A DNA stretch of 64,000 bases, taken from the NCBI GenBank assembly GCA_043753895.1, contig JAYUWK010000150.1:7348-71347 (forward strand). Direction: 5' to 3'. Shown piece by piece: positions 34,311 through 43,572 of this stretch. Positions within the stretch are counted from its first letter, which is position 1; each line of letters begins with the position of its first letter. The notes under the pieces were generated by a model. That model saw only the letters and a list, made by a program, of their open reading frames with translations, was not told where the DNA came from and did no database searches. Position numbers and translations under genes: made by a program. The stretch is from WLMZ01 sp043753895. GTDB lineage: Bacteria > Actinomycetota > Acidimicrobiia > Acidimicrobiales > Ilumatobacteraceae.

Positions 34311-37300
34311 AGGTCGTCCTCGGCGAGCAGTTGCTCGGGCCGCAGGCCCAGTGCGATCCGGAGTTGATCGGCGTTGAGGTCTGCGAGCGAGCTCGAGCGT
34401 GGCAGCACCAACTGGGCGATGTGACGCTTACCGTTCACGATTTCCTCGACACGTTCATCGATGGTGCCCGGGCAGACGAGACGATGTGAGATGACCGTTC
34501 GACTCTGACCGATGCGCCATGCGCGGTCACGTGCCTGATCTTCGACGGCCGGGTTCCACCAACGGTCGTACAGCACGACGTGATTTGCCGAGGTGAGATT
34601 CAGCCCCGTGCCGCCAGCCTTCAGCGACAACACCATGGCCCCGGCACCCTGCCCGTTCTGGAACTCGGTGACCAGTTCGTCACGAGCCGTACGACTGAGA
34701 CTGCCGTCGTAACAGGCGATTGGTATACCGGTGACCTCGGTGAGATGTTCTGCCAGACGTCGGCCCCAGGTCGCGAAGTGCGTGAAGACCAGCACCCGCT
34801 CGCCGGCGGCAAACACGGTCTCGACGATCTCTTCGAGGCGCACCAACTTGCCCGAACGCCCGGCGAGTCGACGACCGTCGTCGCGGTATGCGGCCGGGTG
34901 ATTGCAGATCTGTTTGAGCGCCGTGATTGCCGCGAGGATCGCACCCTTTTTTGCCTCACCACCTGCGTCGGTGACGTCGGCAACGAGCGTGTCGAGCACG
35001 GCTTGGTAGAGCCCGATTTGTTCGGGCGTCATCGTGCAGTGATCGAGCTCGTCGATCTTGTCGGGGAGCTCTACGGCAACCTCGGGCTCGGTCTTGGTCC
35101 GGCGGAACAGCAGCATGCCATTCAGCGCCCGCAATGCGCTCTCGCCATCGCCCGCCATTTGTGAGATGAACGCAGGGCGCGGACCGACCAGCCCGGGATT
35201 GGTGAAATCGAGAATGGCCCACAGGTCGCCGAGACCGTTTTCGATCGGTGTGCCGGTGAGCGCCAGCCGGGTATGTGCGTTGAGCCGACGCAACTGCTGC
35301 GAGGTATCGCTGGAAGGGTTCTTGATTGCTTGCGCTTCGTCGAGTACCACCGTGCGCCACTGTGCAATCGCCAATGCGTCCATGTCGCGCACTGCAGTTG
35401 CATAGGTGGTGATGACGATGTCGGCGCTATCGATTTCGGACGTCAGTTGTGCCGCCGCTGCTCGCGTGGCGCCATGATGCACCACGACCCGTAAGCCTGG
35501 CGCAAAGCGTGCCGCCTCGGCCGCCCAGTTACCCACGACCGCTGCCGGCGCAACCACGAGCGTGGTGCCGTCGCCCCCAGTTCGGGAGAGGTGCGCCAAG
35601 ACAGTGGGGGTCTTACCGAGACCCATGTCGAGCGCCAGACACCCCCCGAGACCCGCTGCATCGAGGAACCCGATCCACGTAACCGCCTCGGCCTGATACC
35701 GGCGCAACGTGCCGGTGAAGCCCTCGGGTTGCAGGATCGGCGAGCTCGATACCTCACTGGCCCGCGCCATGATGTCGTTGGCCCAGCTGTTGCCGAAAAC
35801 GACAACGCCCCCTGACAGCCCCGATCCGCCCAGACCAAGGCTGTGCTGCAGGATCTCGGCACCGGTGAGTTGGGTGATCGACTCGCGTTCTGCCAACGCC
35901 GCCGCTGCCTGTTCGAGATCGAGACGATCCACCTCGATCCATTTGCCACGAGACTGCACGAGCGGGCGCGCCTGGCGCGCCAGTGTCCTAATTTCCTCGG
36001 CCGTGAGTTCAACGTCGTCGAAGAGGACCGACCACGCCACATTGCTGAGCTGGTGCGCTCCGACCACCGAGTTGGCAGCATCGGCGAACAGACGCAACGA
36101 GGGCTTCGCTTTGCGCCGCGACAGCGCCGGCAGGCGAACGTCGAAGCCGACCCGAGCGAGCGTCGGTCCGATCTCGGTCATGAACTGCCATGCCTCGTCC
36201 TGGCTCAAGGCGACATGACCGCGACGTGACCCGCTCGCCCGTTCGAGCGCGGGCAGCATCCGACCGAGTCGTTGCCATTCGGTGACCAGCGAACGGCGTG
36301 TGCCCTCGGCGCGCAGCGCCGTGTCGATGGGTACCAGCGGCCCCGTGCCACTGGAGACGAGCACCGAGACCAGCCATACTCCCCCGGCTGGCGGTTCGTC
36401 GAGTTGCACCACCAACTTTGGTCGCGTCGAGTCTGTTGCGGTGTGCGACCAATGATCGAGGCGTTTCGAGACTGCCATGGCCAGCGTTGCATTGGCGCGA
36501 AAAGGCGCACCGTCTAGTCGGGCAATGATGGTGTCATCCATATCGCGCGGCGACTTTGCAGTCGGCGGTACTGCGGGGAGTTCCATGCGCTCGATGCCGG
36601 TTCGCACGATGGCTTCCACGGTTGCGGCGATGACAGCAGTTGCGACGACCCGACCATCGCCACCTGCAACGGCAACGACCGGCCCGGGCATGACAGCAGC
36701 GAGCGAGTGGACCACCGAGTTGTTGATCAGTGCAGGCACCCAGCGGACCTCACCATCGATCTGGCCTGCGTCGGCGCGACCCGCCAGACGAACACTCGGC
36801 AACACCGAGCCGAGTGCTACCAACCGGACGCCCTCGAGGGCGACCCGACCCAGCCACTGCACGCTCGGACCAACACCGTGGGGCTCGTGACCACCCCCGA
36901 CCGCGACGAGCCAACCGAGCGCGTCCTTCATCGGGATCGCAACAGCATCTGCGCGCTGCCCTCCGGGCAATGGAACACCGGGGTGCAGCGTCCAACCCAC
37001 AGACGGCCCGCCGATTGCTTCGAGGCGCGAGGCGAGTTGGTCGTTGTCATCGGCCGGCGACCCGCGACCGGCCGCCCACACCACGACGAGGCCCGTCGAC
37101 CAGGATGCCTGCAGTTGCACTTCTTCGGGTTCGATGAACTCGGGCTCATCGTCGATCGGGGCGTCGTGGTTGGCCAGTCGAGAGGTGGCCTTGATCAACT
37201 GCGCTGCTGAGGCGGGCAGCGGCAACGGAGTGGGACGCAGCCGATTGGCGGTCGAGTGGAGGCTGTCGAGCGTGTCGGTGAAGTCGGCGACCACCTGATC

Positions 37301-37480
37301 ACGCTCGTCACCAGCAAGGTTCGCAACTGAACGGAGGTCGTCTTCAGCATCGGCGATCAGACGATCGAGCAGCGCCAACGAGCCCTGAGTGTCGGCGCGC
37401 AGCGCATCCAGGTCGTCGTCCGAACCCCAGCCCCCGGAGACTGCCCAAACCGCCTTTTCGAGTTGTCGTGAATCGCTCAT
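34307..37480 (-). CDS. SNF2/SWI2 family DEAD-like helicase (HepA-like, DUF3670)
   Basis: A 1057-residue ATP-dependent DNA translocase. The N-terminal 590 residues include a DUF3670-like accessory region. The SNF2 motor then shows Walker A DMGLGKT near residue 620, DEAQ, LTGTPIENGLGDLWAILDF, and in the second RecA lobe LKAGGTGLNLTSANHVVLYDRWWNPAVEDQA region and RAWRIGQ. It remodels protein-DNA or nucleic-acid complexes; bacterial members are tied to repair or transcription recycling, and some to defence. ATG 37480 has GGGA upstream; the frame extends further without support. Confidence 0.9.
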   Translation of the reverse strand: MSDSRQLEKAVWAVSGGWGSDDDLDALRADTQGSLALLDRLIADAEDDLRSVANLAGDERDQVVADFTDTLDSLHSTANRLRPTPLPLPASAAQLIKATSRLANHDAPIDDEPEFIEPEEVQLQASWSTGLVVVWAAGRGSPADDNDQLASRLEAIGGPSVGWTLHPGVPLPGGQRADAVAIPMKDALGWLVAVGGGHEPHGVGPSVQWLGRVALEGVRLVALGSVLPSVRLAGRADAGQIDGEVRWVPALINNSVVHSLAAVMPGPVVAVAGGDGRVVATAVIAATVEAIVRTGIERMELPAVPPTAKSPRDMDDTIIARLDGAPFRANATLAMAVSKRLDHWSHTATDSTRPKLVVQLDEPPAGGVWLVSVLVSSGTGPLVPIDTALRAEGTRRSLVTEWQRLGRMLPALERASGSRRGHVALSQDEAWQFMTEIGPTLARVGFDVRLPALSRRKAKPSLRLFADAANSVVGAHQLSNVAWSVLFDDVELTAEEIRTLARQARPLVQSRGKWIEVDRLDLEQAAAALAERESITQLTGAEILQHSLGLGGSGLSGGVVVFGNSWANDIMARASEVSSSPILQPEGFTGTLRRYQAEAVTWIGFLDAAGLGGCLALDMGLGKTPTVLAHLSRTGGDGTTLVVAPAAVVGNWAAEAARFAPGLRVVVHHGATRAAAAQLTSEIDSADIVITTYATAVRDMDALAIAQWRTVVLDEAQAIKNPSSDTSQQLRRLNAHTRLALTGTPIENGLGDLWAILDFTNPGLVGPRPAFISQMAGDGESALRALNGMLLFRRTKTEPEVAVELPDKIDELDHCTMTPEQIGLYQAVLDTLVADVTDAGGEAKKGAILAAITALKQICNHPAAYRDDGRRLAGRSGKLVRLEEIVETVFAAGERVLVFTHFATWGRRLAEHLTEVTGIPIACYDGSLSRTARDELVTEFQNGQGAGAMVLSLKAGGTGLNLTSANHVVLYDRWWNPAVEDQARDRAWRIGQSRTVISHRLVCPGTIDERVEEIVNGKRHIAQLVLPRSSSLADLNADQLRIALGLRPEQLLAEDDL

Positions 37481-37923
37481 CACAGTCCCGTCAGATTTCA
37501 CCGTTCCATGCCGTGTTGCACCGCACACGGTCCGCACTCACCAATGTCGATGGAGTCTTCCCCTCGGCACCGGATCCGACTCGTCAACCTGGTCCACCCA
37601 CGTGAGCAGAACTGCCGCTGACATCGAGAGACAACGCGCACGGATCGCGTTTGTCTCGGCCGGGGCATCACCACGTCTACACGCCAGCTCTCCCAAGGCC
37701 ATGGTAGCCGCCGCGTCGGCATACGGGCGCAACTCTGCGTAACGGCGCGTGGGTCTGTTGAGACCGCCCACGTCACATGTGGGATATTCAAAGAACCTCT
37801 CGTCATGGGCTTGGCCGCGCGGCAACAATTCATCGCCGAGCATTCATGAGGCTTCCGGCCAAGGCTAAGGTCGAGGAGAGTTTTCGGCCTCTGCGGGGTC
37901 GGGGGGAACCGGAGGAGACGCAC
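37481..37923. other. 443-bp gap with one weak possible gene
   Basis: No convincing gene. A minus-strand open frame (37538-37843, 101 codons) contains a plausible helix-rich stretch (AELRPYADAAATMALGELACRRG), but third-codon GC is lower than in neighbours and no ribosome-binding site is seen. The divergent promoters of the SNF2 and MFS genes must lie here. A lone half-operator (GTCAGATTT, 37490) has no partner. Confidence 0.5.
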
Positions 37924-39600
37924 GTGAGGGGAATTGGCGAGTCGATTCGCGAGTCGAAAGAAGCGGTCGCAGAGGTGTTTCGCAACCGCAACCTCCGACG
38001 GCTCAACCTCGCCTTTGCGGGATCGATCATCGGCGACTGGGCCTATGCGCTCGGAGCATCCGTGTACGCGTATCGCCAGGGCGGCGCGACCGCTGTCGGC
38101 ATACTTGGGGTCGTTCGCTTCCTGTCTATGGCGATCCTTGCCCCGATCACGTCGCTTCTGGCTGACAAGTTCGACCGTAAGAAGGTGATGATCGGCTCCG
38201 ATCTCCTGCGTGTGGCGCTGGTGCTCGGCGCTGCAGTCGCGATCAGCGTCGACGGGCCACCAATCGTTGTCTATGCGCTCACCATCCTCACGTCTGTGAC
38301 GGGCACGGCCTTCCGTCCAGCGCAGGCGTCGCTGATGCCATCACTCGTGAATCAGCCGGGAGAACTCAGCGCTGCGAACGTCGCGTCGAGCACCATCGAC
38401 AGCGTCGGCTTCTTCATCGGCCCGGCGATCGGCGGATTGCTGCTCGGCGTCGCAAGTATCCCGTGGGTCTACGTGTTCAACGCGCTCACGTTTGTGTGGT
38501 CGGCACTGTTAGTTGCTGGCCTGCAGCCCGCACGACGCACCGAAGCCGAGACAGACGAAGACAACGAAGCGCGCGCAGAAGACAGCGCCCAAACACCAGG
38601 CACTTTCGCCGGCGCCGGCGATGGGTATCGAGAGATCTTTGGCAACCGCGACGTACGCCTTCTGGTCGGGCTGTATTGCGCCCAAACGGTGGTGTATGGC
38701 GCGTCTGTGGTGTTCAGCGTCGCAATTGCGCTCGATCTGTTGCACCTCAAAGAAAGCGGCGTCGGCGTGATCAACGCGGCCGTCGGTGTTGGTGGCCTTG
38801 TCGGAGGCTTTGTTGCGCTGATGCTCGCCCAAAGGGGCAAGCTCGCCCGCGACTTTGGGGTTGGCGTGATCTTGTGGGCTGCGCCGCTCCTTCTCATCGC
38901 CGCCTGGCCCACCCTGGCCTCAGCACTCATTGCGATGGCACTCGTCGGAGTCGGCAACTCGATCGTCGACGTGAACGCCTACACGATCCTGCAACGTCTC
39001 GTGCCCGATGAGGTCATGGGGCGTGTGTTCGGCGCCATGGAAAGCGCCGTCATCGGCGGCATGGCACTCGGCGCGCTACTGATGCCGATCCTCATCCACA
39101 CGGTCGGGCTGCGCACCGGACTGGTCATCATTGGCGTGAGCATCACGCTTATCGCCACGCTGGGGATCTCCGGCCTGCGACGTATCGACCGGGTGGCACT
39201 CGCCCCGGTTGGCCTCGAACTCCTCCGCGGCGTGTCGATACTCGGGGTGTTGCCCGAAAACGTGCTCGAGCGTCTTGCGCGCAGTGCAAAGCTGGTCACG
39301 GTTCTTGGCGGGCAGATGGTGTTCAGCGAGGGCGACACAGGCGATCTGTTCTATGTGATCGAATCCGGCACGGTGGATGTCTCCATTGCCGGCAAGGTCG
39401 TGAACTCGCTCGTCGCTGGCGATTCCTTCGGAGAGATTGCGCTGCTTCGCAACATCCCGAGGATGGCATCAATCACGACAACCAGCGATCTGACAGCATA
39501 CACCATCGGGCGAGACAGATTCCTCGCCGCAGTCACGGGTCACGGCGACGCCGCCGATCAGGCGGAGTTGGTCATCGGGCCGTTGCTGGCCGGACGCTGA
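37924..39600 (+). CDS. MFS transporter fused to a cyclic-nucleotide-binding domain
   Basis: A 558-residue protein. Residues about 20-420 are a 12-helix major-facilitator transporter of the enterobactin-exporter-like type (GSIIGDWAYALGASVYAY; ADKFDRKKVMIGSDLLR). Residues about 435-558 are a cNMP-binding domain: GQMVFSEGDTGDLFYVIESG and SFGEIALLRNIPRMASITT, the phosphate-binding cassette region. Transport is probably gated by cyclic nucleotide. GTG 37924 has GGAGGAG 6 bp upstream and is preferred over ATG 37846. It converges, with 7 bp between, on a metallo-beta-lactamase-fold gene. Confidence 0.88.
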   Translation: MRGIGESIRESKEAVAEVFRNRNLRRLNLAFAGSIIGDWAYALGASVYAYRQGGATAVGILGVVRFLSMAILAPITSLLADKFDRKKVMIGSDLLRVALVLGAAVAISVDGPPIVVYALTILTSVTGTAFRPAQASLMPSLVNQPGELSAANVASSTIDSVGFFIGPAIGGLLLGVASIPWVYVFNALTFVWSALLVAGLQPARRTEAETDEDNEARAEDSAQTPGTFAGAGDGYREIFGNRDVRLLVGLYCAQTVVYGASVVFSVAIALDLLHLKESGVGVINAAVGVGGLVGGFVALMLAQRGKLARDFGVGVILWAAPLLLIAAWPTLASALIAMALVGVGNSIVDVNAYTILQRLVPDEVMGRVFGAMESAVIGGMALGALLMPILIHTVGLRTGLVIIGVSITLIATLGISGLRRIDRVALAPVGLELLRGVSILGVLPENVLERLARSAKLVTVLGGQMVFSEGDTGDLFYVIESGTVDVSIAGKVVNSLVAGDSFGEIALLRNIPRMASITTTSDLTAYTIGRDRFLAAVTGHGDAADQAELVIGPLLAGR

Positions 39601-39607
39601 CCCAGAC

Positions 39608-40465
39608 CTACGCTGCCATTCCACCAATACAGATGGTGTCGCCTTCGCGCGCCGCGCGAACATGCAGACCGTCGATGCCTTGGAATGAGTGTTCGATGGC
39701 ATCGACCTGCACATCGGTGCGATCGGGATCATGATGGAACAACAGCACGCCAGTGGCACCTGCTCGCTTGGCAAGCTCGATCGGATAGTCCACCGCTGAA
39801 TGACCGAAGTGCATGCGTCCCGGCAACTCGCTCGCCGTGTACTGCGAGTCGTGGATGAGCAGGTCGACGCCAGCGCACAGTGTCATCGCGGCCTCGTGAT
39901 ACGGCCCGAAACCATCCGGTCCGAGGCCCATCTCGCCTGCCGGGCCATGATCGGACATGTACACGATGCTGCTGTGGCCATCACTGATGCGATAGCCCAT
40001 CGTGCGGCCACCGGGGTGCGGTATCTCGCGCGCCAACACGGTGAAGCCCTCGATCACGCACTCGCCTTCGTCGATGGTGTCGAACGACCACGTGCCGCGC
40101 AGGTCGGTGGGCCCGATGGGAAATGCGGGCGGTTGCATGGTTCGGCTGAGCAATTCGAGCGCGGTGGCACCCTGATCGGGCACGATCACCCGCGTGACGG
40201 CATCGGGGTTGTCGGCCGACCGGAAGAACGGCAGGCCCATCATGTGATCCCAGTGCAAATGACCGAGCAGGATCGTGCCTCGGAATGCCTGGCCACCGAG
40301 GAGCGCCGGCACGGCACGGAGCCCGGTACCGGCATCGAGGAGCAGACGAGGCACCTCTTCGTCGTCGTGGGTAACGGCAATGCACGACGTATGACCACCG
40401 ACACCGGCGAACGCTTCGCCCGGCGCAGGAGTGGAACCGCGCACACCACACAGATGAATTCGCAC
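39608..40465 (-). CDS. Metallo-beta-lactamase-fold hydrolase (cyclic phosphodiesterase-like)
   Basis: A 285-residue protein with HLHWDH (residues 69-74), the binuclear-metal motif, plus IPHPGG and SDHG near residues 145-172 and FHHDP near 245. It resembles RNase Z/phosphoribosyl cyclic phosphodiesterase-like proteins, which often carry the opening RIHLCGVRGSTPAPG. It may hydrolyse a cyclic phosphodiester. It directly faces the MFS gene with a cNMP-binding domain. GTG 40465 is the start. Confidence 0.82.
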   Translation of the reverse strand: MRIHLCGVRGSTPAPGEAFAGVGGHTSCIAVTHDDEEVPRLLLDAGTGLRAVPALLGGQAFRGTILLGHLHWDHMMGLPFFRSADNPDAVTRVIVPDQGATALELLSRTMQPPAFPIGPTDLRGTWSFDTIDEGECVIEGFTVLAREIPHPGGRTMGYRISDGHSSIVYMSDHGPAGEMGLGPDGFGPYHEAAMTLCAGVDLLIHDSQYTASELPGRMHFGHSAVDYPIELAKRAGATGVLLFHHDPDRTDVQVDAIEHSFQGIDGLHVRAAREGDTICIGGMAA

Positions 40466-40551
40466 TCAGGCGACCGACGCCACGATGCACCTGAACATGC
40501 TTCGACGATACCCGCCAATCTCAGGCGTTAAACGCTGCAGTTCCGCGTGTG

Positions 40552-41535
40552 TCAGCGGTGGCCAAGCACCGAGTCGCTGACGCGGCGACGATGGAACGAC
40601 GCGCTTCCCCATGCGGGCATGAGCGCCCATGCCTTCTTCATGAACAACTGCAGATCGCATTCCCAGGTGTATCCGATAGCGCCATGCACCTGTAACGCAC
40701 TGCGTGCCGCCTTCTGCGCAGCCTCCGAAGTCAGCGCCTTGGCCATGCTCACATCACGTGATCGGGTCTCTGCACCGGTGGCGTGTGACCACGCCGCGCG
40801 ATATACAGCAGGTCGGGCAAACTCGACCTTGAGTAGCGCATCGGCCATGAGGTGCTTCACTGCCTGGAACGAACCAATGGGCTGGCCGAATTGCCGGCGA
40901 TCACGTGCGTAGTCGCCGGCAAGTACAAGCATGCGCGACGCCAAACCGAGCAGATACGCCGCAGCAGCAAGGGAGCCGGCATCGGTGGCTTCCTCACGAT
41001 CCACGACGAGGAATTGACCGACACCCTCGGTGCCCGACAGCGAGGCGAGTCGCCGACCGCGGTCGATGCCTTCGACCCGCTCGATCTGCAACTGCGACAC
41101 CTCGAGCGCGCGTACCGCGTTGTGATCGGCGAGCAGCACGAGCGATGCTACGTCGGCGTGCGGGACGTACCGCTCGCCCATCAGGCTGGCGGTGACCGCC
41201 ACCGAGCCGTCAGACACGCTGCCGGCCCACACGGTGCCACGCAGCGCGAGCGCTCCGACCGTCATCGTCTCGAACACGGGTCCGGGAACGGCTGCGCGTC
41301 CGAGTTCCTCCACGAGCAGAATCGTGTCGATGAAGTCGCCGCCCATGCCACCATCGACCTCGGGCAACATCATCGACAGCACACCCATATCGGCGAGTCG
41401 CGCCCAGAGTCCAGCATCGTGACCGGTACCTGACTCCCACACTTCGCGAAGTTGCGCCGCGGTGAACTCGCGCTCGAGCATCTCGCGCAGACCGGCGGCG
41501 AACTGGTGTTGATCGGGGCTGAAGCTGAATTTCAT
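40552..41535 (-). CDS. fadE32: Acyl-CoA dehydrogenase beta-type subunit, FadE32-like
   Basis: A 327-residue beta-type subunit: RRQFGQPIGSFQAVKHLMADALLKVEFA near residue 215 and ALQVHGAIGYTWECDLQLFMKKAWAL near 285, the pattern of FadE32/FadE33. With the FadE31-like gene upstream it should make a heteromeric dehydrogenase of the late HIP (ring C/D) pathway. It starts 10 bp after the fadE31 stop. It may equally be called FadE33; the two are similar. Confidence 0.82.
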   Translation of the reverse strand: MKFSFSPDQHQFAAGLREMLEREFTAAQLREVWESGTGHDAGLWARLADMGVLSMMLPEVDGGMGGDFIDTILLVEELGRAAVPGPVFETMTVGALALRGTVWAGSVSDGSVAVTASLMGERYVPHADVASLVLLADHNAVRALEVSQLQIERVEGIDRGRRLASLSGTEGVGQFLVVDREEATDAGSLAAAAYLLGLASRMLVLAGDYARDRRQFGQPIGSFQAVKHLMADALLKVEFARPAVYRAAWSHATGAETRSRDVSMAKALTSEAAQKAARSALQVHGAIGYTWECDLQLFMKKAWALMPAWGSASFHRRRVSDSVLGHR

Positions 41536-41545
41536 GTGTGCCCGC

Positions 41546-42697
41546 TCAACTTCTCGGCAGGTTCAGGACGCGGTCGGCGATGATGTTGCGTTGTATCTCG
41601 TTGGTGCCGGCATAAATGGGGCCACTGAGGCTGAACAGGAAGCCATCGATCCATTGCTCGTGCGCGCCATCCATCCGCTCTGCATCGGGGCCGAGCAGTT
41701 GCAGCGCGAGTTCATGGGCACGCACATCCATCTCGCTCCAAAAGATCTTGTTCAGGCTGCTCTCGCTGCCGATGTGGCCACCCTCGAGCAGTTTGGTGAC
41801 CGTCATGTACGTGTGCAGGCGATAGCCCTCGGCCTGCATCCACAGATCGGTGACGGCATCACGCATGGTGTCGTCGTCGGGATCGCCGATCTTGATCCAG
41901 AGTTTGATGAGGCGATCGACAGCGACGTTGAACCGGGCCGGGCTGCGCAGGCTGACGCCGCGCTCGAAACCGGCGGTGGCCATCGCCACGCTCCAACCAT
42001 TGCCCACGCCACCGAGTGTGTTCTCGATCGGCACATGCACGTCGTCGAAGAAGATTTCGGCAAAGCCCGTGTCGCCATCGAGCTGGGCGATGGGTCGCAC
42101 GGTGATTCCCGGCGTGTCGAGCGGCATCAAGATGAACGTGAGCCCGCGATGGCGAGTGGATTCGGGATCAGTACGGAAGATGCCGAAGCACCAGTCGGCC
42201 CATGCCGCACGGCTGGCCCAGATCTTTTGGCCATTGAGGATCCATTCGGAGCCATCGTCGCTGCGCATTCCCTTACTGCGGATGCTGGCCATGTCGCTGC
42301 CGGCATCGGGCTCGCTCCATGCCTGTGCCCAAATCTCGTCGCTGCGCGCCATCGCCGGCAGAAAGCGCGCTTTCTGCTCGGGCGTGCCGACTTCGATGAT
42401 GGTCGGGCCGAGTAGGAAGATGCCGTTCTGGCTCACGCGCCCCGGTGCTCCGCTACGCCAGTACTCCTCTTCGAAGATGAGCCACTTCACGTAGTCGGCA
42501 TCGCGACCACCGTATTCAGCGGGCCAGCTGACGGCCGACCAGCGACCGTCGTAGAGCTTCGCCTCCCACTGACGGTGCAGTTCGAAACCCTCCGCAGTGT
42601 CGAAGCTGGGCAGCGGATCGGCAGGAACATTGACCTGCAGCCACGCCCGGGCCTCGGCACGAAAGGCTTGCTCGTCGGGGGTCTCGGTGAGATCCAT
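41546..42697 (-). CDS. fadE31: Acyl-CoA dehydrogenase alpha-type subunit, FadE31-like
   Basis: A 383-residue enzyme closely following FadE31: SFDTAEGFELHRQWEAKLYD, IWAQAWSEPDAGSDMASIRSK, GQKIWASRAAWADWCFG, FERGVSLRSPARF with the probable base Glu, and PIYAGTNEIQRNIIADRVLNLP. In mycobacteria this gene belongs to the KstR2 (HIP) regulon. ATG 42697 lies 12 bp from operator S5, which is shared with the divergent NTF2-like gene. Confidence 0.9.
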   Translation of the reverse strand: MDLTETPDEQAFRAEARAWLQVNVPADPLPSFDTAEGFELHRQWEAKLYDGRWSAVSWPAEYGGRDADYVKWLIFEEEYWRSGAPGRVSQNGIFLLGPTIIEVGTPEQKARFLPAMARSDEIWAQAWSEPDAGSDMASIRSKGMRSDDGSEWILNGQKIWASRAAWADWCFGIFRTDPESTRHRGLTFILMPLDTPGITVRPIAQLDGDTGFAEIFFDDVHVPIENTLGGVGNGWSVAMATAGFERGVSLRSPARFNVAVDRLIKLWIKIGDPDDDTMRDAVTDLWMQAEGYRLHTYMTVTKLLEGGHIGSESSLNKIFWSEMDVRAHELALQLLGPDAERMDGAHEQWIDGFLFSLSGPIYAGTNEIQRNIIADRVLNLPRS

Positions 42698-42708
42698 GGC
42701 ACCGTACC

Positions 42709-42731
42709 GTATCTGACGATGCGTCAGAAAC
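42709..42731. promoter_or_regulatory. Operator site S5
   Basis: Half-sites GTATCTGAC and GTCAGAAAC around spacer GATGC. It lies 11 bp from the fadE31 start and 73 bp from the divergent NTF2-like start, so it can control both. Confidence 0.82.
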
Positions 42732-42804
42732 GGGTCACTACACGGCTCCAGCGCTCGTCATGCGCACTCGCGTGTGCCAGCATTCCCACATGGGGACACA
42801 CGAC

Positions 42805-43572
42805 GTGAGCGACACTCGATTCAGCATGCAGGAGATGGCCGATGCGTGGGAGGAGTTCCAGCGTCTGGGGGCGCGTGGGCGCGACTGGGCCGGTTGGTCG
42901 GCGCTGTTCACCGACGACGCCACCTACATCGAGCACTGCCTCGGCGAGTTCCACGGGGCGACTGCAATCCACCAATGGATCGTGGGCGCGATGGAGCCCG
43001 TGGCGCCGATGACCTTCTCGGTCGACTGGGCGATTCTGCAACCGCCGTATCTCGCCTTCAACATCTGGAACCACATGCCAGACCCAGCGGGTGGCGGCGC
43101 CCGCTATTCGTTCAGCAACCTCACTCTGCTCGTCTATGCCGGCAACGGTAAGTGGAGCTGGGAGGAAGACTTCTACGCGCCCGATGACGCCGGTAAGACC
43201 GTGATGGCGTGGTACGTGGCGGGCGGCAAGCCCACGATGGCCGCCGAGCCGTCGATCGCCCACATCAGCCTCACGCCCGAGCCGCTCGACGATGCTCGCG
43301 ATGGCGTTGCCGAGATGGTGCGCGCCTGGCAGGCCGGGCGCCCCGCGTACACCCCTACCGCCACGGTGTGGGATCACGCCGCCGACTCGGTCGCCGCGAC
43401 CGACGCGCCGTTGTTCGCAGGCGTGGCCCCCGACGTGGTGGTGACCGACGGCAAACGAGCCTTCCTACGCTGCGGCGATACCGCAGTAGCACTGACTCAT
43501 GGTGGTGCTGGTCGCATTCAATTCGAAGAGCGCGCCCACAATCCATCCGACTCCACCCACGGTGCTGCATGA
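42805..43572 (+). CDS. SnoaL/NTF2-like protein with C-terminal extension
   Basis: About 255 residues. The first 150 fit an NTF2-like cone: MADAWEEFQRLGARGRDWAGWSALFTDDATYIEHCLGEFHGATAIHQWI and later NLTLLVYAGNGKWSWEEDFYAP. The remaining 100 residues are of unknown type. GTG 42805 has GGGGA 8 bp upstream; ATG 42790 and 42760 are in-frame alternatives. The stop overlaps the next start (ATGA). A steroid-intermediate isomerase or hydratase is possible. Confidence 0.78.
   Translation: MSDTRFSMQEMADAWEEFQRLGARGRDWAGWSALFTDDATYIEHCLGEFHGATAIHQWIVGAMEPVAPMTFSVDWAILQPPYLAFNIWNHMPDPAGGGARYSFSNLTLLVYAGNGKWSWEEDFYAPDDAGKTVMAWYVAGGKPTMAAEPSIAHISLTPEPLDDARDGVAEMVRAWQAGRPAYTPTATVWDHAADSVAATDAPLFAGVAPDVVVTDGKRAFLRCGDTAVALTHGGAGRIQFEERAHNPSDSTHGAA

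Noticed and set aside
37476..37498. Possible tenth operator near the SNF2 start
   Set aside because: Only one half-site (GTCAGATTT) is present; the other arm (CTCATCACA) does not match.
37538..37843. A 101-codon minus-strand gene
   Set aside because: Weak codon bias and no ribosome-binding site; kept only as a note in the gap description.
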